64,000 nucleotides of DNA, from contig NZ_JACRSE010000001.1 in the NCBI RefSeq assembly GCF_014281055.1, positions 1 to 64,000 of the forward strand, given 5' to 3'. Shown here piece after piece: positions 25,872 through 34,979 of this stretch. The notes below the pieces were generated by a model. That model worked only from the letters and a program-made list of their open reading frames with translations. It searched no databases and had not been told where the DNA came from. Numbering within the stretch: the stretch's first letter is position 1; every line of letters starts with the position of its first letter. This DNA is from Fluviispira vulneris (GTDB taxonomy: Bacteria; Bdellovibrionota_B; Oligoflexia; Silvanigrellales; Silvanigrellaceae). A program made the position numbers and the translations under genes.

Positions 25872-27494
25872 TCACAGCCCACTGACCAAACGTGCTGAAA
25901 TTAAATTCGGGAGTTTACGAAGCCCAGCAACCACTTCGCTTTCAAGATCACCATCTATGCGAATCAGACTCATAGCCATTCCTCCCCGACGATTGCGTGA
26001 AAGTTCAAACTGAGCAATATTAACATTGTTTTTTGCCAAATAGGATCCCACATCTCCAATCACACCTGGTCTATCATGATTTTGCATAACGATTAGATCG
26101 TTATCAAGTTCAATTTCAAAGAGAAAATCATTGATTGAGCTTAGACGGGCAAATTTCCCATCATAGAGTACGGCGCCCACTGATATTTTTTCATTGGTAC
26201 CTTTACCATAAACTTCAAATAAAAGTTCATTTTTTGCAGTAGAGGAAGGAGTCATTTCTATCTCAAATTCAAGACCTTTGCGCAGGAGTATTTTTTCTGC
26301 ATTGACATAGGAGACAAATTCTTCTGAGGCATGGGAAAGAAAACCTTTAATTGCAGAAAGTTTTAAAACCTGTAAGTCTTCTTTGTTGAGATTTGCTTTG
26401 ACAGTTAGCTTTAAAACGGCTGGTTGAAAGTCAAAGATTTGCGCACCAAAGCGTGAGACTTTTTCAGATAGGACAGAGAAAACTTTAAGATCATTTGTGC
26501 CCAATAAGGAAACATGTGGTAGATTAACAGGGTAATCGACAATTTCCCCGCGTAAAGCTTTCAAAACTTGAATCGCAATGGTTTCACCAATGCGATACTG
26601 TGCTTCAGCCGTACTTGCTCCGATATGGGGTGTCACAATGACATTGGAATGAGAGATAAGTTCCTGTAATGGTTTTGGTTCATTGTCAAAGGTGTCAATG
26701 GCAGCACCCACTATATACCCTTCGTTGAGGACTTCGAGCAGTGCCTTCTCGGCAATAATTCCTCCACGCGCGGCGTTCACAATAATACCACCTTTGCGCA
26801 TTTTCTTGAGCTCAACTGTAGAAATCATGCCTTTTGTTTCTTTATTGAGAGGCACATGCACTGAAAGAATATCACATTCTGCAAGCAATTCTTCCAAAGT
26901 ATTCTTACGCTCAGCATAATTTTTACGGAAAACATCTTCAGAAATATATGGATCATAGGCAATGACTCGCATATCGAAGCCTTTAGCAAATTTGGCAACG
27001 CGGTGACCCACATTACCAAGACCGACGATTCCGATGGTTTTTCCACCGAGCTCGGTTCCAGAGAATTTGTGCCGATTCCAGCCACCCGCACTTGTGCTGA
27101 CGTGGGCTTGAGGGATTTTGCGGACAAGTGCAAGAAGCAAACCCATAGTTAATTCAGCAGCCGAGTTTGTGTTTTTTCCAGGGGTATTGACGACAAGGAT
27201 GCCCATTTCTGTGGCTAAATCACAATCAATATTGCCATAGCCAACCGCTGCGCGCGCAACAACGCTTAATTTTTTAGCTTTGCGCAAAAGTTCAGCATCG
27301 ACATCGGTTTCTGAGCGGCTGATAAGAACATGTGTGTCTTCTATTTCTTTTAAAATGACATCACGGGGTGCATCAGGAATATAAACAATATTAAGTGATT
27401 CAGAGACAGCAAGCTCAGAAGGTTGATTGTTCAATAGCTTAAGAGCTATATCATGGAGTTTACCTGTAATGAGAATTTTAACTGTCTTTTCCAT
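25872..27494 (-). CDS. serA: D-3-phosphoglycerate dehydrogenase
   Basis: 540 residues, the long form of the enzyme. It oxidises 3-phosphoglycerate to 3-phosphohydroxypyruvate, the first step of serine synthesis. The order is: substrate-binding part, NAD-binding GIVGLGNVGHRVAKF near residue 160, active-site RAAVGYGNID and PHIGASTAEAQ, an intervening ASB domain (about 320-450), and a C-terminal ACT domain (NDLIVMQNHDRPGVIGDVG). The ACT domain usually gives serine feedback control. GC content is above the local average, typical of a well-expressed housekeeping gene. It sits 18 bp downstream of the ABC exporter pair. Confidence 0.95.
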   Translation of the reverse strand: MEKTVKILITGKLHDIALKLLNNQPSELAVSESLNIVYIPDAPRDVILKEIEDTHVLISRSETDVDAELLRKAKKLSVVARAAVGYGNIDCDLATEMGILVVNTPGKNTNSAAELTMGLLLALVRKIPQAHVSTSAGGWNRHKFSGTELGGKTIGIVGLGNVGHRVAKFAKGFDMRVIAYDPYISEDVFRKNYAERKNTLEELLAECDILSVHVPLNKETKGMISTVELKKMRKGGIIVNAARGGIIAEKALLEVLNEGYIVGAAIDTFDNEPKPLQELISHSNVIVTPHIGASTAEAQYRIGETIAIQVLKALRGEIVDYPVNLPHVSLLGTNDLKVFSVLSEKVSRFGAQIFDFQPAVLKLTVKANLNKEDLQVLKLSAIKGFLSHASEEFVSYVNAEKILLRKGLEFEIEMTPSSTAKNELLFEVYGKGTNEKISVGAVLYDGKFARLSSINDFLFEIELDNDLIVMQNHDRPGVIGDVGSYLAKNNVNIAQFELSRNRRGGMAMSLIRIDGDLESEVVAGLRKLPNLISARLVSGL

Positions 27495-27512
27495 CTGTGT
27501 TTTTCCTATGGC

Positions 27513-29342
27513 TTAAGATAAATGTGAATGTAAACTCTCACCTAATTTGGAGAGTATTTTGGCAGGCGTACCATAATCCACGAGTTGTCCATTGCCAAGC
27601 ACAACAACATGATCAGCATTATTTAATGTCTCTAAGCGATGAGCAATGATAATGACTGTTTTATGAGCAAAAGCTGTGTTTAAAGTTTCTTGTATGAGTT
27701 TTTCCGTTTCCAAATCAACACTTGCCGTGGCTTCGTCCATAAGTATGATTTTGGCATTGCATAAAATAGCTCGTGCCATACAAATCAGTTGGCGTTGTCC
27801 GACCGAAAAGTTGTGTCCTCTTTCGGTTAAAACGTAATTGAGTTTTTCTGGAAGATTTTCGATATATTTCGCAAGTTGAACTTCTTTTAATGCTTCCCAC
27901 ATTTGTTCTTCAGAATATTTTCCAGTTCTGTCTAAATTATATTTTAAAGTACCAGAAAATAAATGCGGCTCCTGGGGAACAATTGCAAAAACTTTGCGAG
28001 CATCTTCAAGTGATATTTGTGTGATATCGATCCCATCTATGATTATTTTTCCAGTATGGAGATAGAGCATACGAAAAAAAGCTTGGAACAAAGTACTTTT
28101 TCCAGCTCCTGTTCTTCCAATAACTCCTGTTTTTTTACCAGCTTCAAATTTTAAATTTAAATTTTTTAAAACGATTGGTAAATCTTTTCGATACGAAGCT
28201 TGAATATTTTCAATAATAATTTCTCCATACTTTGGCCAATCTGCTTTTATTGCTTCTGACGCATGTGAAAATTGAATGTGTTCACTGGGAAGATTTTTAT
28301 ATTCAATGACTCTTTCGACTGAAACCATTTTTGAATCTATCATGGATAAACTACGTGTTAACCATTGCATGGTGGCATCGAGACCAATCGTAAGACTCAT
28401 TAAAAAACCAGCTTCTCCAACTCCTATTTTATTTTTTGCAACTAAAATGACAGCTATTAAAGTAACTGCTAGGCCAAAACATTCTGAAATAATTTTGAGG
28501 CGTAAATTGAGCCAACGCAATATTCTACTTTGTAGTAGAACTGATTTTGCATAATCATGTGACAACAAAATTAATCTGTCGTAAAAAATTTTGCTTTTGC
28601 CGTAAGAGCGTATTGTTTGAAATCCAACAACTGTTTCTGTAAATAAGCTCCAAATTGGTGTTTCAAGTATCTTCGTATAGCGTTGAATTTCTCGAGAAGC
28701 CGTTTTAAATAAAGATTGCACGGAATAATAAAAATAAATACAAGGTAAAACGGCAATAATTGCAACTGGTGCTTGAAAAAGAACGATGACTGATACAATT
28801 AATAGTTCAATAATTGAGCAAACAATATCAGAAAAAATATTGGGTATTTCATCTTTAATCTGTATATAATCTCCGCTAAAACGACGTATGAGTCGTCCAG
28901 TTGGGTTCTCATCTAAAAAAGTAACACGAACATTTGAAAAACTTTCTACCATTTGATTGTGTAAAACACGTGCGCCGTTGGCTAAAAACCCCATTAAAAC
29001 GACCCAACTAATAGCTCGTAAGAGAATTGCGGCGAGACAAAATAAGAAAAAGAAAAGTGTAATTCGATAAGCATCAGCATTTTGTAACCATATGCGTATC
29101 ACATTTTTAAGTTGATTCTCATCACCACATAAAATATTGTTGCAATCATTGGCCCAAAGGGAAACAAGGTACCTGAAACCACTTTCACTTAAACTTGTCA
29201 AAACAAGTAAGATTAAGATAATTGGCAAAAAAATTGGGAGATATTGCATTGAGTTTAAATATTTTGAATATAGACCTAAACCAATCTTTCCTGATTGTCG
29301 TTCTTCCTGTGTGATGAAACTAATTTTTTCGCTCATGCTCAT
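27513..29342 (-). CDS. ABCC-type ABC exporter, second half (NBD2-like)
   Basis: 609 residues: six membrane segments, then an ATPase domain with Walker A GRTGAGKST, signature FSVGQRQL, Walker B IILMDEATASVD and H-loop IAHRLETL. These motifs match the second nucleotide-binding domain of MRP/ABCC transporters, including the non-canonical FSVGQ. The start (ATG 29342) overlaps the end of the previous ABC gene by 23 bp, so the two halves should be made together and pair as a heterodimer in the inner membrane. The substrate is unknown; ABCC relatives export organic anions, conjugates and drugs. Confidence 0.88.
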   Translation of the reverse strand: MSMSEKISFITQEERQSGKIGLGLYSKYLNSMQYLPIFLPIILILLVLTSLSESGFRYLVSLWANDCNNILCGDENQLKNVIRIWLQNADAYRITLFFFLFCLAAILLRAISWVVLMGFLANGARVLHNQMVESFSNVRVTFLDENPTGRLIRRFSGDYIQIKDEIPNIFSDIVCSIIELLIVSVIVLFQAPVAIIAVLPCIYFYYSVQSLFKTASREIQRYTKILETPIWSLFTETVVGFQTIRSYGKSKIFYDRLILLSHDYAKSVLLQSRILRWLNLRLKIISECFGLAVTLIAVILVAKNKIGVGEAGFLMSLTIGLDATMQWLTRSLSMIDSKMVSVERVIEYKNLPSEHIQFSHASEAIKADWPKYGEIIIENIQASYRKDLPIVLKNLNLKFEAGKKTGVIGRTGAGKSTLFQAFFRMLYLHTGKIIIDGIDITQISLEDARKVFAIVPQEPHLFSGTLKYNLDRTGKYSEEQMWEALKEVQLAKYIENLPEKLNYVLTERGHNFSVGQRQLICMARAILCNAKIILMDEATASVDLETEKLIQETLNTAFAHKTVIIIAHRLETLNNADHVVVLGNGQLVDYGTPAKILSKLGESLHSHLS

Positions 29343-31398
29343 TTAATCCTGAAATAAATTGATTGAGTCTTGATTTTTTATTAGCTTTGAGTTTTTCAAA
29401 GCTGCCAAATTCTGTTACTGTCCCACCATCTAAAAACAAAATATTGTCAGTATATTTTAAATATTCTAAGCGATGGGTTGACCAAATGATTGTTTTTCCT
29501 TTGCCCCAATCTCCTTGAAAAATATTGTGGGCAATTGTTTTTTCTGTTTTAACATCAACAGCACTCAATGGGTCATCTAAAAATATAAGTGATGCATTCG
29601 CAAATGAGCTGCGCGACAAACTAATTCTTTGTTTTTGTCCTCCTGATAAGTTAACACCTCTTTCGCCAATTTCAGTATCCATTCCATGTGAAAAATTAGC
29701 TAAATCTGTATGAAAACTCGCAGCATAAATTGAGTTCATAATAGAATTATCACTTTCATAATATTCATTTTGATATTTATATTTTAATGGAATATTTTCG
29801 CGAATAGAACTGCTGATAATAAAAGCTTCTTGTGGAACATAACTTTGAATAGCACGTAAGAGTGCTAATCCAGTTGCTGTGTGTACATTACTAGTAATAT
29901 TGGTTATCTTGTGGTTTTTATCATTAAAGTATAGTTTAAAATATACATCTCCATCTGTTGGAACAATATCTCCCATCATAACTTGTATTAGAAGAGATTT
30001 TCCACTGGCAACTGGTCCTATTATTGCCAGTGTTTTCTTCTCAGGAATTTCAACATTAATATTTTTTAAAACATAGGGTTCATTGTTTGAAAAGCGTAAA
30101 GAAATATTTTTAATTGAAAATGAAATAGAAATTTCAGAATCCAGTTTATTTTGTATTATTTTATCAATAATTACTTTTTCTTCTTTGTTATAAGTTTGAT
30201 TTTTTTCTTTTAAAAATTCTTCTTCTTGGATACGTGCAACATAAAATAACTTTAATCTCCGTGATGCCACTATGGCTTGTGACCATGCATTGACAAACCA
30301 AGGAAGAGGGGTGATTTGCTGTCCTAATATACTGGATAACCAAATTGCGGCAAATAAAGTTGATGCACTTCTATCACCTTTATAAAAGACAATTCCTGCA
30401 AATATCCCGCTACTAACGACCATCCACCAATTGAGAGTTAGGGCAAAAGCAAAGCAATACTTAAAAGTAATTTTGAGATCTTGTATAAACTCAGAAAGTG
30501 TAGCCTCGTGAATCTCATTTTTAAAATATTTCCCCCAGCCAAAGTAACGAACCAAACGCATCCCCTGAATCCATTCTGTGATCAATTGCAAGCGCTTGTC
30601 TCCCCTTTTCATCATTTCTGTGTGGAGGATATTGCCAATCCATGAGAAGAAAATTGAAAGAGGAATTTGTAATGCAATTATGAAAAAACCAATCCATGCA
30701 ATATTGCCAAGCATTGCAATCATCAAAATCATAACGAGTGCACAGGACGCTAAAAGTACAGGAATATCGACAAGAGCATGGGCAAGAAAATTGCCAAGGA
30801 ATTTTGCATCGTTTTGTGCAAGATTTGTAATATCTCCTGTTTGATATTGAGTCCGATCTTTTTTACTAATTTTAAGAAGTTGTAAATAGAGCGACTGCAT
30901 AAGTTTAAATGGTATGCGCCATGAAAGGAGCATTTCTGTTTCAATTTTCTGTGCATGTAAACTCGCAGCTAATATTTTTAATATAAAGATTATCACTGCC
31001 AAACAAACTGTGAAAATCAGTATTTGATTTGGAGTTGATTCATGGTAAAAAAGATCTATCAATTTGAAATTTGTGGATGTTTTTTCAAAACTTCTTAAAA
31101 GTTGAATTGCAGCAAATGCTGATAATAAAGAAGTTGTAACATCTGTAATATGAATGAAAAACATAAATAAAAATTGTTTTCTTTCATATTTTATAAGAGC
31201 TTGAAAGGGGGATTTGCGTAAATCGTGCAATGAAGTTTCGAAATCAGGATAATCATCTCCCTTTGCTAATGTGTTATTAATAAAGGGAACCGAATTTAAA
31301 TCTGATTTATCGATTGTATGCTGATTAAGTTTTTTCATTACAGGAGTGACATCTGAGAACGAAAACTTTTGCCACAGCGTCGTTTTTTGACTATTCAA
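29320..31398 (-). CDS. ABCC-type ABC exporter, first half (NBD1-like)
   Basis: 692 residues from TTG 31398 with GAGG about nine bases upstream; an internal ATG at 31338 is possible. An N-terminal region of about 70 residues precedes six membrane segments and an ATPase domain with Walker A GPVASGKS, canonical signature LSGGQKQR, Walker B SLIFLDDPLSAVD and H-loop STHRLEYL. The Asp in place of the catalytic Glu (LDDP) is the mark of ABCC NBD1. Paired with the next gene, it gives one degenerate and one complete ATP site, as in full-length ABCC proteins. Only 32 bp separate its start from a divergent gene. Confidence 0.87.
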   Translation of the reverse strand: MNSQKTTLWQKFSFSDVTPVMKKLNQHTIDKSDLNSVPFINNTLAKGDDYPDFETSLHDLRKSPFQALIKYERKQFLFMFFIHITDVTTSLLSAFAAIQLLRSFEKTSTNFKLIDLFYHESTPNQILIFTVCLAVIIFILKILAASLHAQKIETEMLLSWRIPFKLMQSLYLQLLKISKKDRTQYQTGDITNLAQNDAKFLGNFLAHALVDIPVLLASCALVMILMIAMLGNIAWIGFFIIALQIPLSIFFSWIGNILHTEMMKRGDKRLQLITEWIQGMRLVRYFGWGKYFKNEIHEATLSEFIQDLKITFKYCFAFALTLNWWMVVSSGIFAGIVFYKGDRSASTLFAAIWLSSILGQQITPLPWFVNAWSQAIVASRRLKLFYVARIQEEEFLKEKNQTYNKEEKVIIDKIIQNKLDSEISISFSIKNISLRFSNNEPYVLKNINVEIPEKKTLAIIGPVASGKSLLIQVMMGDIVPTDGDVYFKLYFNDKNHKITNITSNVHTATGLALLRAIQSYVPQEAFIISSSIRENIPLKYKYQNEYYESDNSIMNSIYAASFHTDLANFSHGMDTEIGERGVNLSGGQKQRISLSRSSFANASLIFLDDPLSAVDVKTEKTIAHNIFQGDWGKGKTIIWSTHRLEYLKYTDNILFLDGGTVTEFGSFEKLKANKKSRLNQFISGLNEHERKN

Positions 31399-31430
31399 GA
31401 TAGGACCTCAAATTTTTTGGGAGATTCTCT

Positions 31431-32540
31431 GTGAATTTATTTTTCGATTTAGAATATATCTCTTCTCTTGTTTTAAAAGTAGAGCAAGGAAACGCCACAA
31501 ATACTGAACATGCATATTTGCAAAAAGTCATCGCAGCTCAAACCGTGATAAATGAATATCAAAAAGAGAATAATATAAACTTTCAAAAAATTTCTCAAAA
31601 ATATTATATCTGGTTATCAGCAAATTGGCAAAAAAAATCAAATAGTGATAGAGAGAAAACTGATCACTTTTTATTAAAGAATGCTTTGGAAAAAAGCCAA
31701 TTTGTATTCTCTAAGAAATCTGAAAATGTTTTCCAAAAACCTTTAAATCATTATTCTGTTTTATTAATTTTATCACAAATATGGAATTTTCCACTCAAAA
31801 GAGAGAAAAAAAGTTTAGAACAGTTTTTATTTTATTTTATTGAAAACGTTTATGGAGTTCCACAAAAATATATCGCGTCTATTTTTCATTTAATAGAATC
31901 AGATTGGAAACCTATACTTTCACCCCTTGGAATGCTTCCCAAAAAAAAATTTAGCTTGCATGAAATTGAGGAATATTTTTTTGGCAATAAAGCAATCCCT
32001 GATTTTTCGGTCCATATCATTCCTAAAATAGATCGTTATTTCTCCATAGTTGGCAGGGGGCATAAATGCCACCTTTTTTTACCAAAGAAAGAAAATTTTG
32101 ATTTATTTGAAGCAGCTTTAGTTATTCATGAATTACAACATCTATTGGATATCGATAATAAAGAAAATCTTATTTCTACAAACTGCAGTGAAAATAATGA
32201 CAGCCAAGCAATGCTTCACGAAAGCGTATATTTATCTGAAAAAAATGCACTCAATGCAGAAAGAATTTTTCTTTTAGGAACGGGAGCAGCCAAAAGAGGA
32301 AGATTTTGTTGGTTGGAATCCAATCTTTTTTATCCTATTCTATTATTGAAGTGTGAAATGCACAATTTACTTTATGGTGATAACAGATCAATTGATTTTT
32401 CTGAAATTTGTCAGCAACACGGAATGGAACCACTTCCATTATCTGCCTTGTTCGAATGGGGCGCTCCTTTTCAATTGAGTGCTTACTGTGCCGTCGCAAT
32501 GGAATTGGAACAAGGTTGGCAAAAGTTTCTTCAAAATTAG
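31431..32540 (+). CDS. Putative HEXXH zinc metallopeptidase-like protein
   Basis: 369 residues starting at GTG 31431 (GGGAGA eight bases upstream). No signal peptide. The motif IHELQHLLDID (H233, E234, H237) is a standard HEXXH zinc site, and a following helix with several Glu (HESVYLSEKNALNAE) may supply the third ligand of a gluzincin. I do not recognise the family; the N-terminal 150 residues are lysine-rich and helical. It is divergent from the ABCC pair by only 32 bp and followed by an HDOD gene 16 bp after its stop, so it probably starts a short operon. Confidence 0.72.
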   Translation: MNLFFDLEYISSLVLKVEQGNATNTEHAYLQKVIAAQTVINEYQKENNINFQKISQKYYIWLSANWQKKSNSDREKTDHFLLKNALEKSQFVFSKKSENVFQKPLNHYSVLLILSQIWNFPLKREKKSLEQFLFYFIENVYGVPQKYIASIFHLIESDWKPILSPLGMLPKKKFSLHEIEEYFFGNKAIPDFSVHIIPKIDRYFSIVGRGHKCHLFLPKKENFDLFEAALVIHELQHLLDIDNKENLISTNCSENNDSQAMLHESVYLSEKNALNAERIFLLGTGAAKRGRFCWLESNLFYPILLLKCEMHNLLYGDNRSIDFSEICQQHGMEPLPLSALFEWGAPFQLSAYCAVAMELEQGWQKFLQN

Positions 32541-32556
32541 AGGATGCTTAAAGCTT

Positions 32557-33396
32557 ATGGTGATCAATAATACTTCGTCTAAAGATTTAAAACTGCCCTC
32601 AATGCCTGATACCGTTCGTGAATGCTTAGCGCAAATGTATAGCTTAGAAGCGGATTTGAGTAAAATGGCAAGTTTGATACAGAAAGATCCTGGTATCACA
32701 TCAAGTGTTTTGAAATTAGCAAACTCTGCTATATATGGCGCAGGTAAATCAACGAGCGATTTAAAAGTTGCATTCACACGTATAGGCATGACTTCGTTAA
32801 TGCAAATTCTTGTTAAATATTCGGTAGAAAATCTTTTCAAATTTGAGACTTTTGAATTTTTTAACATTAAAGCTTTTACTAAGCACAGTGCGTGGGTCTC
32901 GCAAGTCGCATTTGAATTGGGTAAAATTGCAAAAGGTGATAGACTTTCCGATTTATTAGTTGCCGGACTTTTTCATGATATTGGTTTACTTGTGCGTGCT
33001 ATATCAGATAAAGCACTGATGAAAAAAATTACGGAACTATGTATAGCAGATAAAATAGATTTTAACAGTGCAGAGAAAAAATTAAAATTAGATGGGCATG
33101 AAATTCTAGGAGTTGAACTATTGCAATCTTGGCAATTTCCTGAAGAAGTCATATTATTGGTTAAAAATCATCATACTGATGAAGCTTTTCGTACAAAAAA
33201 AATTACGAGTGAGCAAAATAAATCAATAAATATTTTATGTCTTTCAGATACAATTGCTCATCGTTTTGGCAATGCATTTATGAATTACTCCCGTGACACT
33301 CGGGTGAATGCTACAGTTTTAGATAAACTCGGAATAACAAACCAAGAAGTAGGTGTTGCTGTGAAGTTAGCGACTCAGCATTTACAACATTATTAA
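32557..33396 (+). CDS. HDOD domain protein
   Basis: 279 residues from ATG 32557; AGAGGA lies about 13 bases upstream, and no better in-frame start exists. Nearly the whole protein is an HDOD domain: LPSMPDTVRECLAQMYS, DPGITSSVLKLANSAIYG, and AGLFHDIGLLV, where the HD pair is kept, with GHEILGVELLQSW and KNHH after it. HDOD proteins act in signalling, often in c-di-GMP, stress or cell-cycle control, and usually lack phosphohydrolase activity. No GGDEF, EAL or receiver domain is attached. It lies between the HEXXH gene and two exported proteins. Confidence 0.88.
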   Translation: MVINNTSSKDLKLPSMPDTVRECLAQMYSLEADLSKMASLIQKDPGITSSVLKLANSAIYGAGKSTSDLKVAFTRIGMTSLMQILVKYSVENLFKFETFEFFNIKAFTKHSAWVSQVAFELGKIAKGDRLSDLLVAGLFHDIGLLVRAISDKALMKKITELCIADKIDFNSAEKKLKLDGHEILGVELLQSWQFPEEVILLVKNHHTDEAFRTKKITSEQNKSINILCLSDTIAHRFGNAFMNYSRDTRVNATVLDKLGITNQEVGVAVKLATQHLQHY

Positions 33397-33419
33397 ATGT
33401 AAAGAGTTTTTTAGAAGCA

Positions 33420-34328
33420 ATGAAAAAAATAATTATTTTTCTAATTCTTTTACTACTGCCCTCTATATTAGCTGGAGTGGCACTTTATCATTATTATCCG
33501 GCAGATTCCAAACGTCTGCTTGAAATGTTAAAAGTTAAAATCGTAACACTTTATCCTTCACTTGCATTGTACATACATATACAAAAGCCTCCAGTTAAAA
33601 AACAAATTCCAGTTGAGAATTCACCAAAAAGAATAACATTACCTAACAAACCAATTTTTATTAATTCAGAAATTTATGAAGCCATATGTGGTGAGCCTCC
33701 TAAAATGCATTTGACCGAGAACTTTACAGGTTGTGGATATTGCCCAAAATATATAACAAAAGTAACAGAAGATAAAGAATTTAAATTTTTGTCAGCTTAT
33801 AGAGGCTCTTTTTTGAAAAAAGGTGAAGAAGAAGCATTGATTTTTATGAAAGGCTGCAGTCGTGAAGATGAAAATGGTTCAGCCGTGATTATTCGAAACG
33901 GATATGGAGGATGGAGCCGTCAACAAATTTTTCAAAATATCTTATTTGACACACCTCCGCTTGAGTTTAAAGATGAAAATGGTCTTATAACCTATGTAGG
34001 TAAAAGGACAAAAACCACTTCACTTGATATACATTCTGAATTGATTTCACTGCGTATAAGTAAAAATGGGTTCGATGAAAAAATTCTTTTTTCTGCAAAT
34101 CTTGATACGGGTGAACGCTGTAAAGAATTATTGCAAATAGCGTTCGAAGAACCGATTAAAAAAAATGCAACACAGCTGCAAGCACAAATTGAAATTTTAA
34201 GTTGTAAAAAAGGTTTTTTATCAGGTGCATATAAGCTTTCTTTTGACTTGCATGAGAATGGATTCAGAGCAAATGCTGAAACTGCAAAATTGATGACACG
34301 TATTGAAAAATATGGTGAATTACGATGA
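33420..34328 (+). CDS. Exported or membrane-anchored Cys-rich protein, unknown
   Basis: 302 residues with an N-terminal hydrophobic anchor (MKKIIIFLILLLLPSILAG). The remainder appears periplasmic. Several cysteines, including CGYC near residue 104 and single Cys further on, could form disulfides. No family recognised. Its last codons overlap the next gene by four bases (ATGA), so the two are translationally coupled and probably work together. Confidence 0.75.
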   Translation: MKKIIIFLILLLLPSILAGVALYHYYPADSKRLLEMLKVKIVTLYPSLALYIHIQKPPVKKQIPVENSPKRITLPNKPIFINSEIYEAICGEPPKMHLTENFTGCGYCPKYITKVTEDKEFKFLSAYRGSFLKKGEEEALIFMKGCSREDENGSAVIIRNGYGGWSRQQIFQNILFDTPPLEFKDENGLITYVGKRTKTTSLDIHSELISLRISKNGFDEKILFSANLDTGERCKELLQIAFEEPIKKNATQLQAQIEILSCKKGFLSGAYKLSFDLHENGFRANAETAKLMTRIEKYGELR

Positions 34329-34822
34329 AAGAGAAATTATTTCTTTTTTTCTTTTTATTTTTTTTTCATTCTAAAATTTATTCCCAATATTTTGGCAACG
34401 ATGTTGCTCCCAATGTAGGAATTTCTATCAATATATTGGGACCTATTTTTGGAATTTATTCTTTAGGTATCTCAACTTTTTTATCGAACCAATTGCAGAT
34501 CGGTTTATCAGGAACTTATTACTCGACTCGTCATATCGATCCTCAAGCAGAAGGAAGTTTAGTTGAATATAGAATGACTTATTATTTTTCAGGTATTCAA
34601 AAAAATGGAATCACTTTAGCACTCTCAGGTGGTTTTGAGTCGATTGAAATTAAACAAGATTCTGGCCAATGGAAAAAGTATGAAGATCCCATTGGAGGAG
34701 TTATTCCTGGATACAGTTGGCTCATTGGAAAAAATTTACATCTTTTGGCTGGATTATATTTTGGCTACCAATTTGGTTCATTTCAAATCACCCCAGAAAT
34801 TAGTTTTATTTACTTTTTTTAG
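34325..34822 (+). CDS. Small exported beta-barrel-like protein, unknown
   Basis: 165 residues: signal peptide (MKEKLFLFFFLFFFHSKIYS), then glycine- and aromatic-rich alternating strands ending in FQITPEISFIYFF, the profile of a small outer-membrane barrel. The start overlaps the stop of the membrane-anchored Cys-containing protein (ATGA). A gene pair of periplasmic protein plus outer-membrane protein suggests an envelope function, but nothing more specific can be read. Confidence 0.72.
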   Translation: MKEKLFLFFFLFFFHSKIYSQYFGNDVAPNVGISINILGPIFGIYSLGISTFLSNQLQIGLSGTYYSTRHIDPQAEGSLVEYRMTYYFSGIQKNGITLALSGGFESIEIKQDSGQWKKYEDPIGGVIPGYSWLIGKNLHLLAGLYFGYQFGSFQITPEISFIYFF

Positions 34823-34918
34823 TTCGTTTAGGGGAATATCATCGTAGGGAAAACTCACATAACTGTATGCGCAACTTATCTGATGTATAATGTTCTAAGA
34901 GAAAAAGATCTGAAGAAA

Positions 34919-34954
34919 AAAAGAGATGTTTCATTTTAAATAAACATCTCTTTT
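34919..34954. terminator. Bidirectional terminator between convergent units
   Basis: AAAAGAGATGTTT (34919-34931) pairs perfectly with AAACATCTCTTTT (34942-34954) around a 10-base loop. On the minus strand the stem is followed by TTTTTTTCTTC, which suits the permease gene; on the plus strand the T run is shorter. Confidence 0.75.
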
Positions 34955-34979
34955 AATCGGATCAACATTACGAATCGAT

